Shown here in pieces: positions 43,688 through 57,172 of a DNA stretch of 64,000 nt (its first letter is position 1; each line of letters begins with the position of its first letter). The notes under the pieces were generated by a model that did no database searches, was not told where the DNA came from, and was given only the letters and a program-made list of their open reading frames with translations. The translations under genes were made by a program, and so were the position numbers. The stretch covers positions 5,247,738 to 5,311,737 of the forward strand of contig OY718808.1 of assembly GCA_963070105.1 (NCBI GenBank), given 5' to 3'. This DNA is from Litomosoides sigmodontis (lineage: Eukaryota > Nematoda > Chromadorea > Rhabditida > Onchocercidae).

Positions 43688-44623
43688 CTATTCATAGCAA
43701 AACTGCGGCAAAGGCGGAAAAGGTATCGCTGCACGTCGACGCCTTTTTCCTGGAAATGCTGCAGGATTCCATGGAAATTTATTATGTTGTGGATTCCTAG
43801 GATCCCATGGAAAACTCTAAAAAATAAATTCTTTAGCAAAATATTTCATTTATACAAGTGAAACCATTTTCAATTTTAGCAATGATTTCAACTAAAATTT
43901 TAAAAGAGTTTTTGGAATGTAATTCGAATTTCTAAAAAATGAAAATATATTGAATGAAAAATTTCATTCGTAATAAACCAAGTACATACTAGTTGTATCT
44001 GATCGACAAGACTTTCGGACCATCTTGCAACGTTTTGTCTGTACTCATTTAAATTTGAATAATCGTCTGGTTTCATATTACGCGTATATCTGCCGTTTAC
44101 ATATATTTGACCGTCCTATAAAGTTCGAAACGATGAAATTCGTCAAATTCATTATCAATTTCGTAGATGAAACCGCAACGAGCATGGCTCTTAAAACATC
44201 CCAGTATTTCACTTAATTGTCATATCACAGTTGATTTTCATGACATTACTGAGTGACTCATTTTGTTACACTTATGAACAGATGCAGTAAGTAGTGACAC
44301 AGAGTAGTCGTCGTGTGCAACAAGTTGTCTTCCCAGTACAGTGGTGTTGCGTCATACTGCAGCAGCATTTTACTGAAAATCCACTCACTTTCCGAGACAA
44401 CAATATATTTTCCACCAGCAAGAAGGGAGAAGTGAGGTGGAAGAAGCTACTTCACTTCGCTTACCTGTACGACGCAATACCTGCCGCTCTCAGTTGCACT
44501 CAGTTCTCTGCCAGCTCCAAATGAATTGGCATTTCTACTGCGAGCAGCGGCACTGGCAATACTGAAATTGCCGGAAGTGACGCTCTGTCCTTTGCACAGT
44601 TCCCACAGAATGACTGATTGCAT
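43688..44623 (-). CDS. Pepsin-inhibitor-3-like domain protein
   Basis: Resembles the nematode aspartic-protease inhibitor family founded by Ascaris PI-3, with filarial homologues known as abundant antigens. Exons: 44623-44465, 44115-43990 and 43816-43688 (TAG 43690-43688); phase-0 joins, 137 residues. The motif SGRYCVVQDGQIYVNGRYTR runs across the first junction; then NMKPDDYSNLNEYR and a helix complete one family repeat (a C-x-V core, paired strands, a helix). The C terminus has the proline-rich end with a late Cys (IPFPPLPQFCYE), also family-like. Unlike PI-3, which has two repeats, I see only one. A polybasic GKRRRR site precedes the last 15 residues and could be cut by a furin-type protease. 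The start is tentative: ATG 44623 follows a TTGCAG acceptor, but the first residues make a weak signal peptide, so an earlier exon is possible. Confidence 0.65.
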
Positions 44624-46456
44624 TGCAATGCTGCAAGAAACTGAGTATAAGTGGCGGTGAAGACTCAAATGCCACGCTCTGTTAACTTACAAAACTTCAT
44701 TACAAGCACTGCGTGATGTGATGTGATCTGATGCTCGTTCATTCACCTTCCACACACACATTTCTTGAAGCCTTAGCTGTGATGAATCTCACCCTGTAGA
44801 TACGAATCTCAATGTGCAGAAAATCCACGACTGTCATGGCTTGTTGTATGTCACAGAGGTGCCTCAACAACATTTAAAATTGCTACAAAACTGTAGTTCG
44901 ATCTCATCGATGGTATTCACATCAGCTATATGAAAGACTGCAACAATCTTGATAGAGAGAGAGAGAGAGGGAGAGGGAGAGAGATGACCATTAGCAAATT
45001 TACTTATGGTACTGTTGATCGAAATGCCAAAAAAACTCTTACAGAAGTTGAAGTTTAACTCTCATCGCATCACGCGAAGCAGGCTATTTGCCTGTTCTGA
45101 ATTCTGTAATAAAATTACGATAAACAGTAAATTGCGCAAATGTTGAGAAAATCCATAATAAGTTTTAAGCAGCAATCATCATCATCTCCTCCTGTCATAA
45201 AGGATCAGCTAGCTACCACTTGGAATAATAAATTAACTTTTCAGTGATGAAGAAAACCCTAGGATGTGTGAGTTAGCTTTCCAAGTGTTGATTGATTGCA
45301 TGTCCGCTTATTCCTTCAATGTTTCATTCTCTAATCACTGATAATAAGCCAAGTGATAATCTATCACTAAACAATTTACATCACCAATATCCTCTAAATT
45401 ATTGGTCAAACAAGTACCAAAGACACAACAAAGTGTGCAACGAAAAAAAGAATTCTTTTCGCAATTTGTTTTTTATGAATTTCGCAGACACCAACAGAAT
45501 TTAACCTGGAAATCTACTAATTAAGCTATAGAGAAAGTAACATATTAAGTAATGTCATAGTTGTTTGATGCCGAAGTTAACAAATTAAAGTACGAACGGA
45601 ACGAAGGAAAGGACATTGTGCCGTAATGAACTTCTGCTGTCAAATAAATGAAATGTGGAATGAAATGAATGAAAAACAAAAATTGATTGACAGTTTATGA
45701 AATTAAAAAAAAATATCCCTCAAAAAAAATTTTAACTTATAAATTTATAAATTTTCTCATTCCTTTCGCTAATGCAATTTATTGTCTTCCTCACTCCAAG
45801 CTTCTTCTGTTTGCGTAAATCGGTCATTCGAAATTGCACGTTTCACATTTCACTCACTGATTTTTAACGAATGTGTTTATGCAACTCATTCCTCCCCAGT
45901 CTCTTTCTCTTCTCCTTCCTTCCTTACCAGCAATTTTGAAGAGAAAATTCAGATGGAAAAGGAAGAGGGACTTTTCAGACTTGAAATATTTAGTGAAATT
46001 TGACTGATAATTAGAAAAATATCTGAAGATATTTTGCTAATGTAATTGCTCCGATATCTTCATATTAATTCTATACTAAATTGTTAAATTAATACAAAAC
46101 CCGTGAAGGAGAAAAATAAATGTTACTGCGACGTGGGAATGAAAAGCGGCGTAGGATTCTGGTTGGTATTCTACGCTGAGTGGTTTTGTATGGTTTATGG
46201 CTGGGGACATTCTGAGGTTAGGGGTTAGCAGTAGGTGGTGTATTCAGTAAACATTAGCTGAAAAAAGTCGTTTGAGGATCTGTTTGCTGATCGTAAACAA
46301 AATGAGTATGCAACGATATGCTACGTCTTCTTTACATTACGCTAATGTGAAATTAATTATCCGACATACTGGCGATTTCTTAAATAAATCCTTCCGTAAC
46401 AAATATATCAAGAAATTTCAGATGCATATGGCTGTAGACAATTAAAATTACAAGTA
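44624..46456. other. Intergenic with GA microsatellite
   Basis: About 1.8 kb between two divergently oriented genes. It contains a (GA)n run at 44954-44985 and likely both promoters. An ATG-led frame at 46302 ends without joining the next gene in phase. Confidence 0.5.
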
Positions 46457-49400
46457 ATGACATCCAATGATTGCGAGGAGAATGCTGAAGGTGATGAGCA
46501 TGAGGAAAATGATGGATCGGTGGCCAACGTATTAGGATATTTCAGCCATGTAGACGAATGTCGTGCTTTAACTGAGCAGGTATTTTGTATAAACCTAGGG
46601 AATGATGATTCATCATTAACCTATTGAACGCATGAACGAATTGTGTATGGGAGTTTTATTTTTGTGTAATTTTTAGCTGAGTTATATGACGGAACTAATT
46701 AGCCAATTACCGAAAAAAGTGAGTGCTGCAGGTTCCGGCTAAATGCTCTTCGGGCACGTTAAAAACAATACTAACATGTTTCGATGTAGGCCATAATTAT
46801 ATCGCATTTGGAAGCAACTGTGGTACTTTGTTTCTTTTCAATCGTCGAATAAATCGCAGCGCCACCCCGTAAAGTTTTACGTTTTATTTAGCACTAATAT
46901 CCAAGACTGTGGAATAACGTTATTGTAAGATGAAGCTAATGGCGATTTAATAACGATTATAGAATACTCGTACTACTTGTCAATTTTGTCGAATAGTTGT
47001 ACTCACGTTTAAAATATGCGATCTTTTTTTGAATTCGTGCTATATTACTACTAAGTAGACATGATCGCTACCTCGTTGTTTTTCGTTAGAAAGATTTGTT
47101 GTTGCAAAAAAGTTTTTGCAGTGGGATATTTCTTTTCTATCAGTTTTTATCGCAAAATTCTTAAACCTCTGACTTTCAGCTTACGAACAAATAACGATGA
47201 TCCCATTACATGTGTAAAACTTTTCTCAGGAGAATGTGATTTGCTCGCTGCAGGACATAGTTCTGGGGGCCTTGCAATATTGAATTTTCCAACTGGGAAT
47301 CCCGGTTCAACCAGAAGGGTTTCTTTTTATAGTTTCTTTATTTGATATAGTATCTTTAATTATGGTCAGTCATATTTTTCTACGTAATTTCAGTTTATAT
47401 TTTTGCATGCATTACTTATAAATTATTAGCTTCTACTGCTCCTTGTCGTATTTTTAAGAATCTGCCGAAGTTTTTTGTATTATAATTTGCAGTTGGAACG
47501 AACTATGTCATTTGATGGACATAAAGGACATACGATCAGTTGCATTGCATGGGCAGAAAATGGAAAAAAAGTGTTTTCTGCCGATGATTCTGGCATTGTG
47601 GTCGTCACTTCGATCGATTTTATTCATGTCAGTAAAATCTCAATTTTTTGAATTGTTTGGCCAGTTATGGCATAGCAGGTTTTATTAGAGTATCTGTTTA
47701 TTGCACAACATTGTAATCTTTGTCGATAGTAATATGCTTTTGGATCTTTAGATCTCGAAAGTGAAGATTTGTTCAGCCTTACAAATTTGCAGAATGTCTT
47801 TCAAACTACATTTGTCAGCCTCGAACATTCCCGTGTGATTCAATTAACTTATGCCTGCAATTTCTTAGCTCTCTGCACTGTCAAAAGAGTGGCCGTTATT
47901 GATAACTTTTTTGATTCTGTACTGGAGATCGATCAACATCAGCAGAAGTATGTTTGTTCTCATCTTTGCTTTGTATTAATTGCATAGAATTGAGGAAATT
48001 CTTTTCAGAGCTATCGGTATACATGTCCTTGCTGATTCTTGTGGAGCAGAATTATTGGTTCTTCATTCAGACGGTTTCATAATTATTTACGATATTTCTC
48101 GTGGCGAGAACAAAAGAAGTTTCAGCATATCGGAGGATGTAAGTGTTTAGATTCCAATCAATGCTTGTTTTTCTAATCTTCTTCAGTAGACTAATTTCAT
48201 AGTTTCATAGCAAGCGTGCTTTAATTTTCTTCATAAATTAACTTTATTTTAGATAACACAGAAGATGGAGAGAGCAAATTTTTCAACTACTTGCAGGTTA
48301 TTCTATTTCTAGTGTTTTAATTGGTAATGAAAAGGTTTGATTCGTTTCCAAGTCAACAAAGTAATAAAATCTCAATTCAGATGTGATTTATTGAGAAAAA
48401 TATAATTATTTTTTTTGAAACAATGAATTTTCAGGCAAGAGCTATGGAAATGCATGTTGGCGGTACATTCGCAGATTTTAATAGTTTATTTATATAATTG
48501 CATTGTTTTACTAAATTACAAGAATCTCACTACAACATTATCGTCATTTGACGTCAACTCGCTTTTCCACGGCAGTAACTTTGAAGTAAGTAAGCTATTC
48601 GAAATTTCTGAACCTTTCACATTTATTCACTGCATAATTTTTTTGCTTTTCAGATATCTATTTGTGTTGATCCACAATTTCCATATCCTACTATTTACAT
48701 TCTTGGTCCACATAATCGTGTTTTTCGTCTTTCGTCAGATGAAGTTCCTTCGTATCTAACAGATGCTCGTGGTTAGTTCATTTTCTTAATTGTAACATAT
48801 TTCTTCAGAAATAAATAAGTTACGACTGTTCTGTACAGCAGTCCTATACATTTTAATTTGATTTGCGTTGTTGATATTTATTCTGATTCCTTCAATTGTA
48901 ATATATGTCTATACTTCATTTTTTTTTGTTGCGTGGAAAGGGGGTTTAATATTTTGAAGTAAATTGTTTAATGTTTATTTTAATAAGGAGTGGGTAAATT
49001 CATCGACCCTGTATAGATAACTTTATAACAGTCTGACAAAAATTGTTCCAGAAGTACCTAAGGAATCCACGTCAAACATTTTCTTAACCTCATTTCAAAA
49101 GACCACTAAATTGTTGCCGAGTGCCTCGAAAGATGTATTTTTGGATGGTTTGAAAGTAGCGAAGGAGATGAATATCTTTTCTGCGTTGCGTAATTTTCCA
49201 CGTTCGGCTTTCAGCGGTGTCCCTAATCTGAACTGCGTTCTCCATGACAATAGGTAATGGTATTAGATATGTAATGATTTCATTCAATATGGAAATGATT
49301 AGTACGGGAGTTATCAAACTTTGTAATGATTATTTCAGTTGTGATCCTCTTTGCGATCAATTGTTAGGTAGTGATTCGGATCGTAATAAATCGAGCATCG

Positions 49401-52400
49401 CAGCGCATGAAGACAAGAATAGTATTTTGAAACATTTCGGTAAATATTTTTTGTGTGGAACTATCAGAATTCCTCATAAGCATTAAAGAATTTCTGAATT
49501 TATATAGCGCTTAGTGTAATGATATTCATCAAATTGCTACCGTTAGCTTTGCAGATCAGTTGCAAACACAGCAGAGCAATATTATAGAAAATGTCAACAA
49601 AGTGGCACGAGCATTAGTTGATAGAGTGGGAGGCTTTGGCACACAGGTACATGTTGCTTAGCTTTGGCTGTTTAAAATTTAAATAAGCCTTTTGCTTGTC
49701 TCGAAATCCGGCAATCAAATTGTCTAAGAGCTGTTTAGAATATCAGAATTCAGGTTGAAGACGGTTTTCCTGTGCAGCCCGTATATGACTTTTGCACTGT
49801 CGATGTGGAAGAAACATTGTTTCCAATTGAACAAACTGGCATTCTTCAAGAAATTATGGTACGCAGAACGAAGACAGTTCCCACAAGTAAGCGGAAGAAA
49901 GCTGGAAAAATGAATGGTATTGATGGACAAAGTTTAATGGATTCATCTAAAGAGAGTTTGAATCCTCTTGATGAGCACACACTGGAGAGCATTAAAGGAG
50001 GTGTACCGATTTTTTGTAATTTAAAGTTAAGTATAATTTTTTTTCAAAGGCTGAGATATTCTCAGCTCTGAGGCTCCTTTTTCTGATAGCTTTAATAATT
50101 TTTTATTTTGGAAAATAAAAGATTGTTGGAACATTTCTAAACCTAACACTGTCGAGATGAATGTATTTGAATTGTTTCAGAGAGATTGAAATTAAGCTGG
50201 AAAGGAATTGTATTGAATTTTTTTCAGCACTCACAGTTCATTTAAGAAGTGGCAAACTTAATTCCTGTGCAGACAGTGGTTTTGATGATGGTACTATCGA
50301 GCAGACAGCTTGCTTCAGCGAAGCGAAGCAAGAAGTCAGTAAAAGATTGTTTACAACTTTTGTAGTTATTTACCGCCTATCATAATGAAAAATCGAAAAA
50401 CAAATTGCAGGTACTTCGGAGCAGAGAAGTCCACAATTATATTGATATGAAAAGTGAAGAGCATAATTCAGTAACAGGCACATTAATCTTTTACTTATTA
50501 GCAACTATTTGGTTGAATAAACAAATTTTTATGGAATGAATTAAGGTTCATTCGCCGAGCAAGCTTGTTTTGTTTTTATATACTAAAAATCTTAGGATTG
50601 GAAAGAGTTAAAGCTAAAAAAAACAGATGTTTTTACTATTGCAATAATTTTTGATTTCAACTATTAAAAATTTTAAAGTATCACTTGATCTAACGTTGAA
50701 TTTCTGTGTTTATTTTTAAAGCATAACTTCCATTTAAATTTTGCCTTATTTCAAAATAATTATGGTTGGTACGCTTGAAATAGGTTGAAACAATTGTTTT
50801 AGAACAAGGCAAAGAAGAAAATATCACGGATTCATCAGAAATAGCAAGAAAAGGAAACGCGTATGAGTTTTTAATGAAAGATGCGCTAGAGAAAAAGCCT
50901 TCTGTTTTTGAGGTAACTTTAGTATTTATTTCTTTGTTGTGATAATATGGCATCAGTAATTTAAGATATTGCATTGTAGAAAACAACAGCTAATGCTGTG
51001 TGCTGTCCCAATGATGAACAACTGATCAAAGACATTGTTGTGTTGAGTAACTTCAGTGATACATGGGATGAGGTTTGGAAGCTTTGATATACAACTAAAC
51101 TAATTAACTAACGAGAGAAATCAGCATTTTAGTTTTTGGATATACATGTTGCCATTAGAGGTTTCATGTTGAGACATGTATTTAGCGTCATGAATAATAG
51201 TTAGAGTTGAGCAATAACTGAATTCTAGAGAAATTAAGTGATCATTCAAATTGATTTAATATAATTATGACAGCGCAGTAGTGAAGTTGAATTTGTGGTA
51301 CCTATAAATAAGTGGACTTAGGGAAATCCAATACGCTTTTTTAAAAAAAGTTTAAAAAAAAAGGAAGGATTTTAAAAGTCCTAAGTGCATAGAAACGAGA
51401 ATTAGAAAAGTTGACATAAGAAAGCAAGAAATCCTTTGCTTCACAGTATAATATTTTCTGTAACAAACATCCTCTCGGAGTCCTCTGTCATCTGATAGTT
51501 TGTTTCTCAATATCATTTTCAGATAAAGCTACCGTTTTCCTGCTCCTCTTTTTCTGTTTCTGCTCATTGTCTTATTGTTTGTCATTCAAAAAAGAAGAGA
51601 AAGCCCTGTTACTTACTTATTCCTTATTGTGGTACTCCTCATTGGGTGAAGTTGAAACAAAAAGCGGATCATTTTGTTATTAATGGTTTGTTTTCTTTTC
51701 TGTTTTCTTACATATATTTGAATTCTGTAGTTATTGCAATAAATCGGCTTTTTAATCATAGTTTTCTTTGATTTTTTTCTGATTCTTTGATTTTCTTTGA
51801 TTTGATTTTATTCAATTTTTTTTGAAACCATTTTAATAGATTTGGTTTCTCGTGAATTTCCTTGTAGAATTTTTTTTACTTTTACTTTATTAAATTCTTT
51901 TTTAATGGAATCCTTTTTTGGTATTGCTTCTTGCATTGAAAGTTTCTTATTTTGTCGTTTTTCGAGGAAGTTTGTGAAAATTTAAATTTTAACTTATCAT
52001 CTTTTATTTTCCTTGTTTGGAACATGCGATTTTTCTAATTTGGTGGAATCAGATCGATATTAACGGCCAGATGTACTCCAGGTTGCTTGAGCAACTATTT
52101 AGTGTTATTGATATAATTCAAAATTTATTAAGATAATGGTGTTTTGGTTTGGAAAATTGTTAAAAATGTCGCATTTGCACCTGTGGAAGGTAGTAATGGA
52201 CTCGATTCCTTTTTGGCAACTACTCACTGGACTGTCGTCGCTGCTGAAGGTGGTGGTATTATTGAAGTCGCTCTAACCAGGTGCTCAGCCTGGTATATAA
52301 CAAAGTCAGGCGAAGTATGATCTGCTTTTTACTTTACATTTTCAGGATAGTAGCGCAGAAACTAAAATTGCAAGCATATTCTCCAAATAATTAGCCTTTT

Positions 52401-54771
52401 GATTGATCATTTCGTATATATTTATAAGATTTTCAGTTAGTTTCGCAATATTTCACAATTAAATTGCAGGTTTTTGTACAGCTGTGCTTACCGGAAATGG
52501 GAATTCTCAGTAGATGTGAAACATCATGGCCATTACATTGTATTACTGCAAGTGAATTGGCAGTTTGGGCACTCCAAGTTGAGTCAGGTCGCCTTGTGGT
52601 ACGCACTGGGCTAAAATATAGTCCAGTTGGATTGGACTGGGTTGAAGTTGTGTATGTTTTTTTTTTATTTAAAACGAAATCTTCATTGATACTTTTTCAA
52701 GTCTGTTTGGAATGATTTCTCCTTTTCGAAAGGAACAGTTTTACAGGCCTTATGGTCCTACACGTTTGATTAGCATTTGTTTATATGGCGAAAGCGGTTG
52801 GGCAATTGATGAAAAACGTTCGTTGTGGTTCACAAATGGTGTGGGATATCAAAGCCCATTTGGGAGTACAGGAAGCTGGATGAAGGTATGCCTTAATCTT
52901 TTGTGGCTTATCTGTCTAAAGGTAAGGAAAAATAAATTGCCATTACTCTGAAGTTTAACAAATTCTATATTTTCTCAGGTTTATAATCCATGGGATGTTT
53001 CACCGGATATTAATCGGTTGTTAGCTCTGCCATGGGTTATTCGCGTCTCTTCGGCTGGAGTTTTTGTATGTGTCGACCGTAAATGTTATTGGTCCGGCAA
53101 TAGCGTTCTTTCTGGTCATCGTTTGGAACACATTGTGCGCGATAAGCTTTCAGTGGACAACAATTTTGAATTAATAGCAGGTGGAGGCCTGAAAGAAGAT
53201 TTTGGTGAGTATTTTGAGCTGTTGCTGAAACTGGTGTATTCATTAATTAAAACCATAAAATTCATTTCTTAACGTAATGCTGTCCGTAAGCTAAATGCTA
53301 CTTCATATTTTCTGTTTTACGTAGATAAAAAAACTGCTGATTCGGAGTATTAGCAGTTTTTTTGTAAAGACAGTAAAGTGGCTGACTAAAAAATTCTGTC
53401 TGAAAAAACTAATCTTATAAGTCAAGAGGCCAATATATCGTAATACTTTTGTTGCAGATTGTTTAACTTTGTGTCGAATTAATGAAATATTCCTTTACCG
53501 ACTGAAAAATAACTATTTCTATTCTCTACCAGCGTTTCCATCATCATTCAGTTCAAATGTAAGTGCGTGTGTTATCAAGAATAATATTTTGGTGCGAGTG
53601 GTATTTGTGTACCTTAGATGAAGCATTTTAACTATATATATATTTCATTTTTTACAGCATTTTAACTATATATATTTCATATATTTCATTTTTTACAATG
53701 CGAAATCTTACAGATAATAGAAATATCATGTTTCGACGAAAGTGTATATGTGTTAGATAGTTCTGGTTGTATATACGTCAAAGAAAATATAAATACTTTT
53801 TCTCCATTTGGTATTGACTGGAAAATCTTGGACACAGGCCCTTGTGGTTAGCCTTTTTTTCTCCATAGTTATTATTGATCTAAAATTAATTTATATTCCT
53901 GTAGATGCAGAGTAAACACTTTCATGATTTCTACTGAATTATTGAAATTTTTCAGTTTATTGGAGACTCTAAGACTCGAGTGACCCTAATTATTGAAGAC
54001 CTTTTCAACTTTTTTCTGAAAATCTCTAATATTTTTATTAATCTGGCATGATTTCTAGGTTCTCCAATAATATCTTTTACCGTTACATCGATTTCGTTGT
54101 GGGTAGTTACTGCAGCTAGTGAAGCTTATTTATATCTGAAAAGTGGAAAGAATAAACCATTAATTGGTGCAAGCCCTACATGGCTTAGTGCGAAGGCTTT
54201 AAATGGTTGTGTGTTTGATAAGGTGAGATTACATGTGGAAATGCTACGAACAACGTGCTAGATTACCAAAATCTGATTAATTGGAGTTTGTTGAAGATTT
54301 CAACTCTCATTATTCTTCCATTAATTTGGTGTTTAATAAAATAGGTTATTTTTTAGATTCGTGCGTCCTCTAATGGATTATACGTATGGATTTTTTCGAA
54401 AAGCAGTGGGCTTGCATGGGTTCGTAATTCTGTTACAGAAATGCTTCCTGCTGGAAAGTCATGGACAGAGGTTAATGGTTATCTAATTTATCTAAAATTT
54501 TGTGGGAGTTTGAAATAAACAGCATTTGTCGAAATTTCAGGCAAACAATGAACTTGGTATTTACGACTTGGCTGTAGGATGTAAAATAATCTGGTCCCTT
54601 TCTGTTTCTGGACAACTTCATAGGCTTCAAGGTCTTGCTATCTATAATCGAACTGGAAATTACTGGAAACCGATCCCACTTTATTTAAAAACGATAGCTC
54701 TTGATAGGAAAGAACGGTTATGGGGCATCGACCTCAACGGACGATTGGTTTCTCATAAGTTAAGTTTTTGA
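46457..54771 (+). CDS. TECPR2 homologue (WD40 plus tectonin repeats)
   Basis: Large trafficking/autophagy scaffold; in humans TECPR2 supports ER exit and binds ATG8 proteins. Exon starts: 46457, 46677, 46790, 47180, 47493, 47752, 48009, 48253, 48435, 48654, 49052, 49339, 49555, 49754, 50228, 50411, 50784, 50980, 51523, 52133, 52470, 52747, 52979, 53458, 53714, 54059, 54357 and 54541 (TGA 54769-54771). All 28 exons join in phase: 1279 residues (human about 1411). The N-terminal third is a WD40 propeller: HNYIAFGSNCGTLFLFNRR, SGECDLLAAGHSSGGLAIL, GHTISCIAWAENGKKVFSAD. A low-complexity, Ser- and charge-rich middle follows. The C-terminal half is tectonin repeats, seen as TRCSAWYITKSGEVFVQ, ESGWAIDEKRSLWFTNGVG, GRLVVRTG and RLWGIDLNGRLVSHKLSF. 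The start is tentative: a TTTCAG acceptor at 46421 is followed first by a short out-of-frame ATG (46422), then ATG 46457. Confidence 0.88.
53622..53697. repeat. Tandem duplication at a splice acceptor
   Basis: Two near copies of about 34-42 bases starting AGCATTTTAACTATATATAT lie just before TECPR2 exon 25 (53714). The first copy ends in TTTTTTACAG, a decoy acceptor at 53657; the second has TTTTTTACAA instead. Confidence 0.85.
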
Positions 54772-57172
54772 TTTATGCTTTTATTTGCTTAGCTTAATCA
54801 AAGTTTGCCGATTTTTCAAATAATTTTTCCCGTTTAATTTTTTTTTACTTCAAAAAATCGGATAGCTGAAGATGCTAATAATTTTAGGCTGAACTATACC
54901 CTCCTGTCAGTGGTCATCAGTAGGTCGTCTGTTAAAGTTTTATAACAATACGAGGCTGCTATTGGATCTTACTTAATATGTCCTTGTATCTTATTTTTCT
55001 GGTACTACCGTGTATTTTGAGCGCTTATTCTTGCTTCACTTGTTTTAGTAAGGCATCTTAAGTCTCTTATTCAAAAACTTAGGAATCTCACAAAATTTTC
55101 GAATTTGTTTTCAATGTTTACGGGCATATTTCTTGACCTTTTTGTTTTTGTTTTTGATGATTTTGTATTACTTTTTGTGGTCGATATTCAGTACTATATC
55201 AGAAACTACTGTATAGTCTAGCGCTGTAGTGCTGCAGATCTACTACTGTAATTCTATAAATCCTTTTTTGTGTTTTGCAACTTTCGTTGCTTAGCTCTTT
55301 ATTAAATTTTGTACTTTTTGCTATGATTTTTATTTCTTTAAGTTTGGTAACATTAACTGACATAAATACCTAGTATCTTTTGCCGTACTAAATTGCACAA
55401 ACAATGTTAATAAAGTATGTAAAAAATGAATAACTTGCCAGTTCGATTTTTTTTTGAAATTGAAACAGATGTGGTTGGCATTTTGACAAATTTGGCAAAT
55501 TAACTAAAAGTGCTGTTTTAACCGCTGCTCAAAAGTATCAGCACTAATTAATTATAGTTTTCACAACAATCACAATGGAAGAATTAGAGGTTTTAAAAAT
55601 AATGAATCGAACAATACCTCTTCCTGCATATTAGTATGTAATTTCCAACCTTTTTCCTTAGGAACAAGCGTTACTTCAGAAAGCAAGTTAAGGACAGGAA
55701 GTGTGTTGTGTTTTAAATTTTCTCTTTGATAAGTAAACAGTGTTTGGAAGAGGTTAACATTTTCAGTAAGTACTTTGTTATTCGCAATGGTGAGAATTGA
55801 TGACGTAATGTTCGTTTTATCAAGATTTTAGTGATGGCACAAGAAGATTTGCCAAATGTGCTAAATTTTTTCTGGTATTTCGTCTGTCATCCAGAAATAG
55901 CACAGAACGACGATAAATGTGGCGGAATGTGACGAAATTTTTTGTTCGTGAAATTCATTTGGAAATGTTATTATCGATTTGAAACTATGTAGTATATGCA
56001 TATGCGAACGGATTAAGCATGAATGTAAGCAGGATGTTCCGATAGATGGGAAGATTGGTGCAAACGGGTGGAGGTATTTACGTGGAATGCTAACAACGAC
56101 GAGAAATTTCGAGTATTTGTATTAGCATACATAGCTTAGCTGCTTCACTGTTCAAAGTAAAACTTGCTGTTGCTGAAGGAGGCGAAAGGGAGAGGGTGAA
56201 GTGACAGGTAAATGAGGAATGAGTATTGCTGCAGCAATTGGTTTGAAATATTTCGTGGATGCTACCTCTCTTTTGTTTGCTGACAGTCAATGCGATATGT
56301 TTACACAAATATTTTGTTTGATTCATCCGTTGACAGTGTATCAGCTTTAGCAGCAATTCGCCCTATCCATCCATCCATCCATCCATCCATCCACACTTCG
56401 TCGAGGAGAACAGACGGTCACTTCGATTTAGAGATCTACTACATCTTTTACTGCTTTGTTGTTGTGTTCACTTCTTATTTGTAGCAAAATTGAACAATAA
56501 TGAGGAATTTGAGAAATTTCAATTTCGAAATGTGTCCATTACATTTCAGGTATGGATGAACCACGAATCTACTCATACTGCATTGCTTATTATTTGAATT
56601 AAATTCAGTTTGAGGAGGAGGAACGACATTCGATATTACTGATGACCATTACTTTCACTCTCTTATTCTTCTATCCGAAATCGTTGCTGGAAATTCTCTC
56701 ATCGAAACGTTTTTCTTTCTAATCCATTCAGTTTAAAATTGTAGTAATAGAAAAAAAGGTATTAGATGTCGAAAATGATGGAAATTACAGGAGGAGAGTA
56801 ATCGCAGTTGAAATAAGCAAATAATTGTTTGATAAAATGAAAATGAATCGAAGATAAATCAAAAGTGGCAAATTTGAAAAATTCAAGAAGGAATTACTTT
56901 TAACAACCAACGAGCATTGTACTGCAACGCCCGAATAATCACAAAAAATCTCTCGCACATCGAACATTGATAGTTTTTAGTATGTTTATGTTTGCGAAGT
57001 GTTTAATTCTGTATTTCTCTGCTCCTCTTCATTTTAACTGGGAAATGCTTTCTGTCTATTTCATTCATTACTTTCAGTAATATTTCTACAATCGTATTTA
57101 CTTTCAGGTAACAAATTCAGGCTTTTCCTGTTTTTTTCCTCGATATATCACATCTCATCTTTAAAACTGTAG
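54772..57172. other. Intergenic with CATC microsatellite
   Basis: About 2.4 kb with no supported exon. It holds the TECPR2 3' UTR, a CATC repeat at 56366-56396, and the promoter of the next gene. Short open frames here show no motif. Confidence 0.55.
56366..56396. repeat. CATC microsatellite
   Basis: About seven tandem copies of CATC, directly visible. Confidence 0.95.

Noticed and set aside
50180..50227. Possible extra TECPR2 exon after GTTTCAG
   Set aside because: No in-phase donor; the acceptor at 50227 joins the previous exon cleanly.
52060..52088. Tectonin-like mini-exon (IDINGQMYSR) in a TECPR2 intron
   Set aside because: It does not fit the phase of the neighbouring exons, while 51523-51685 joins 52133-52314 directly and reads smoothly (FVINDNGVLVWKIV).
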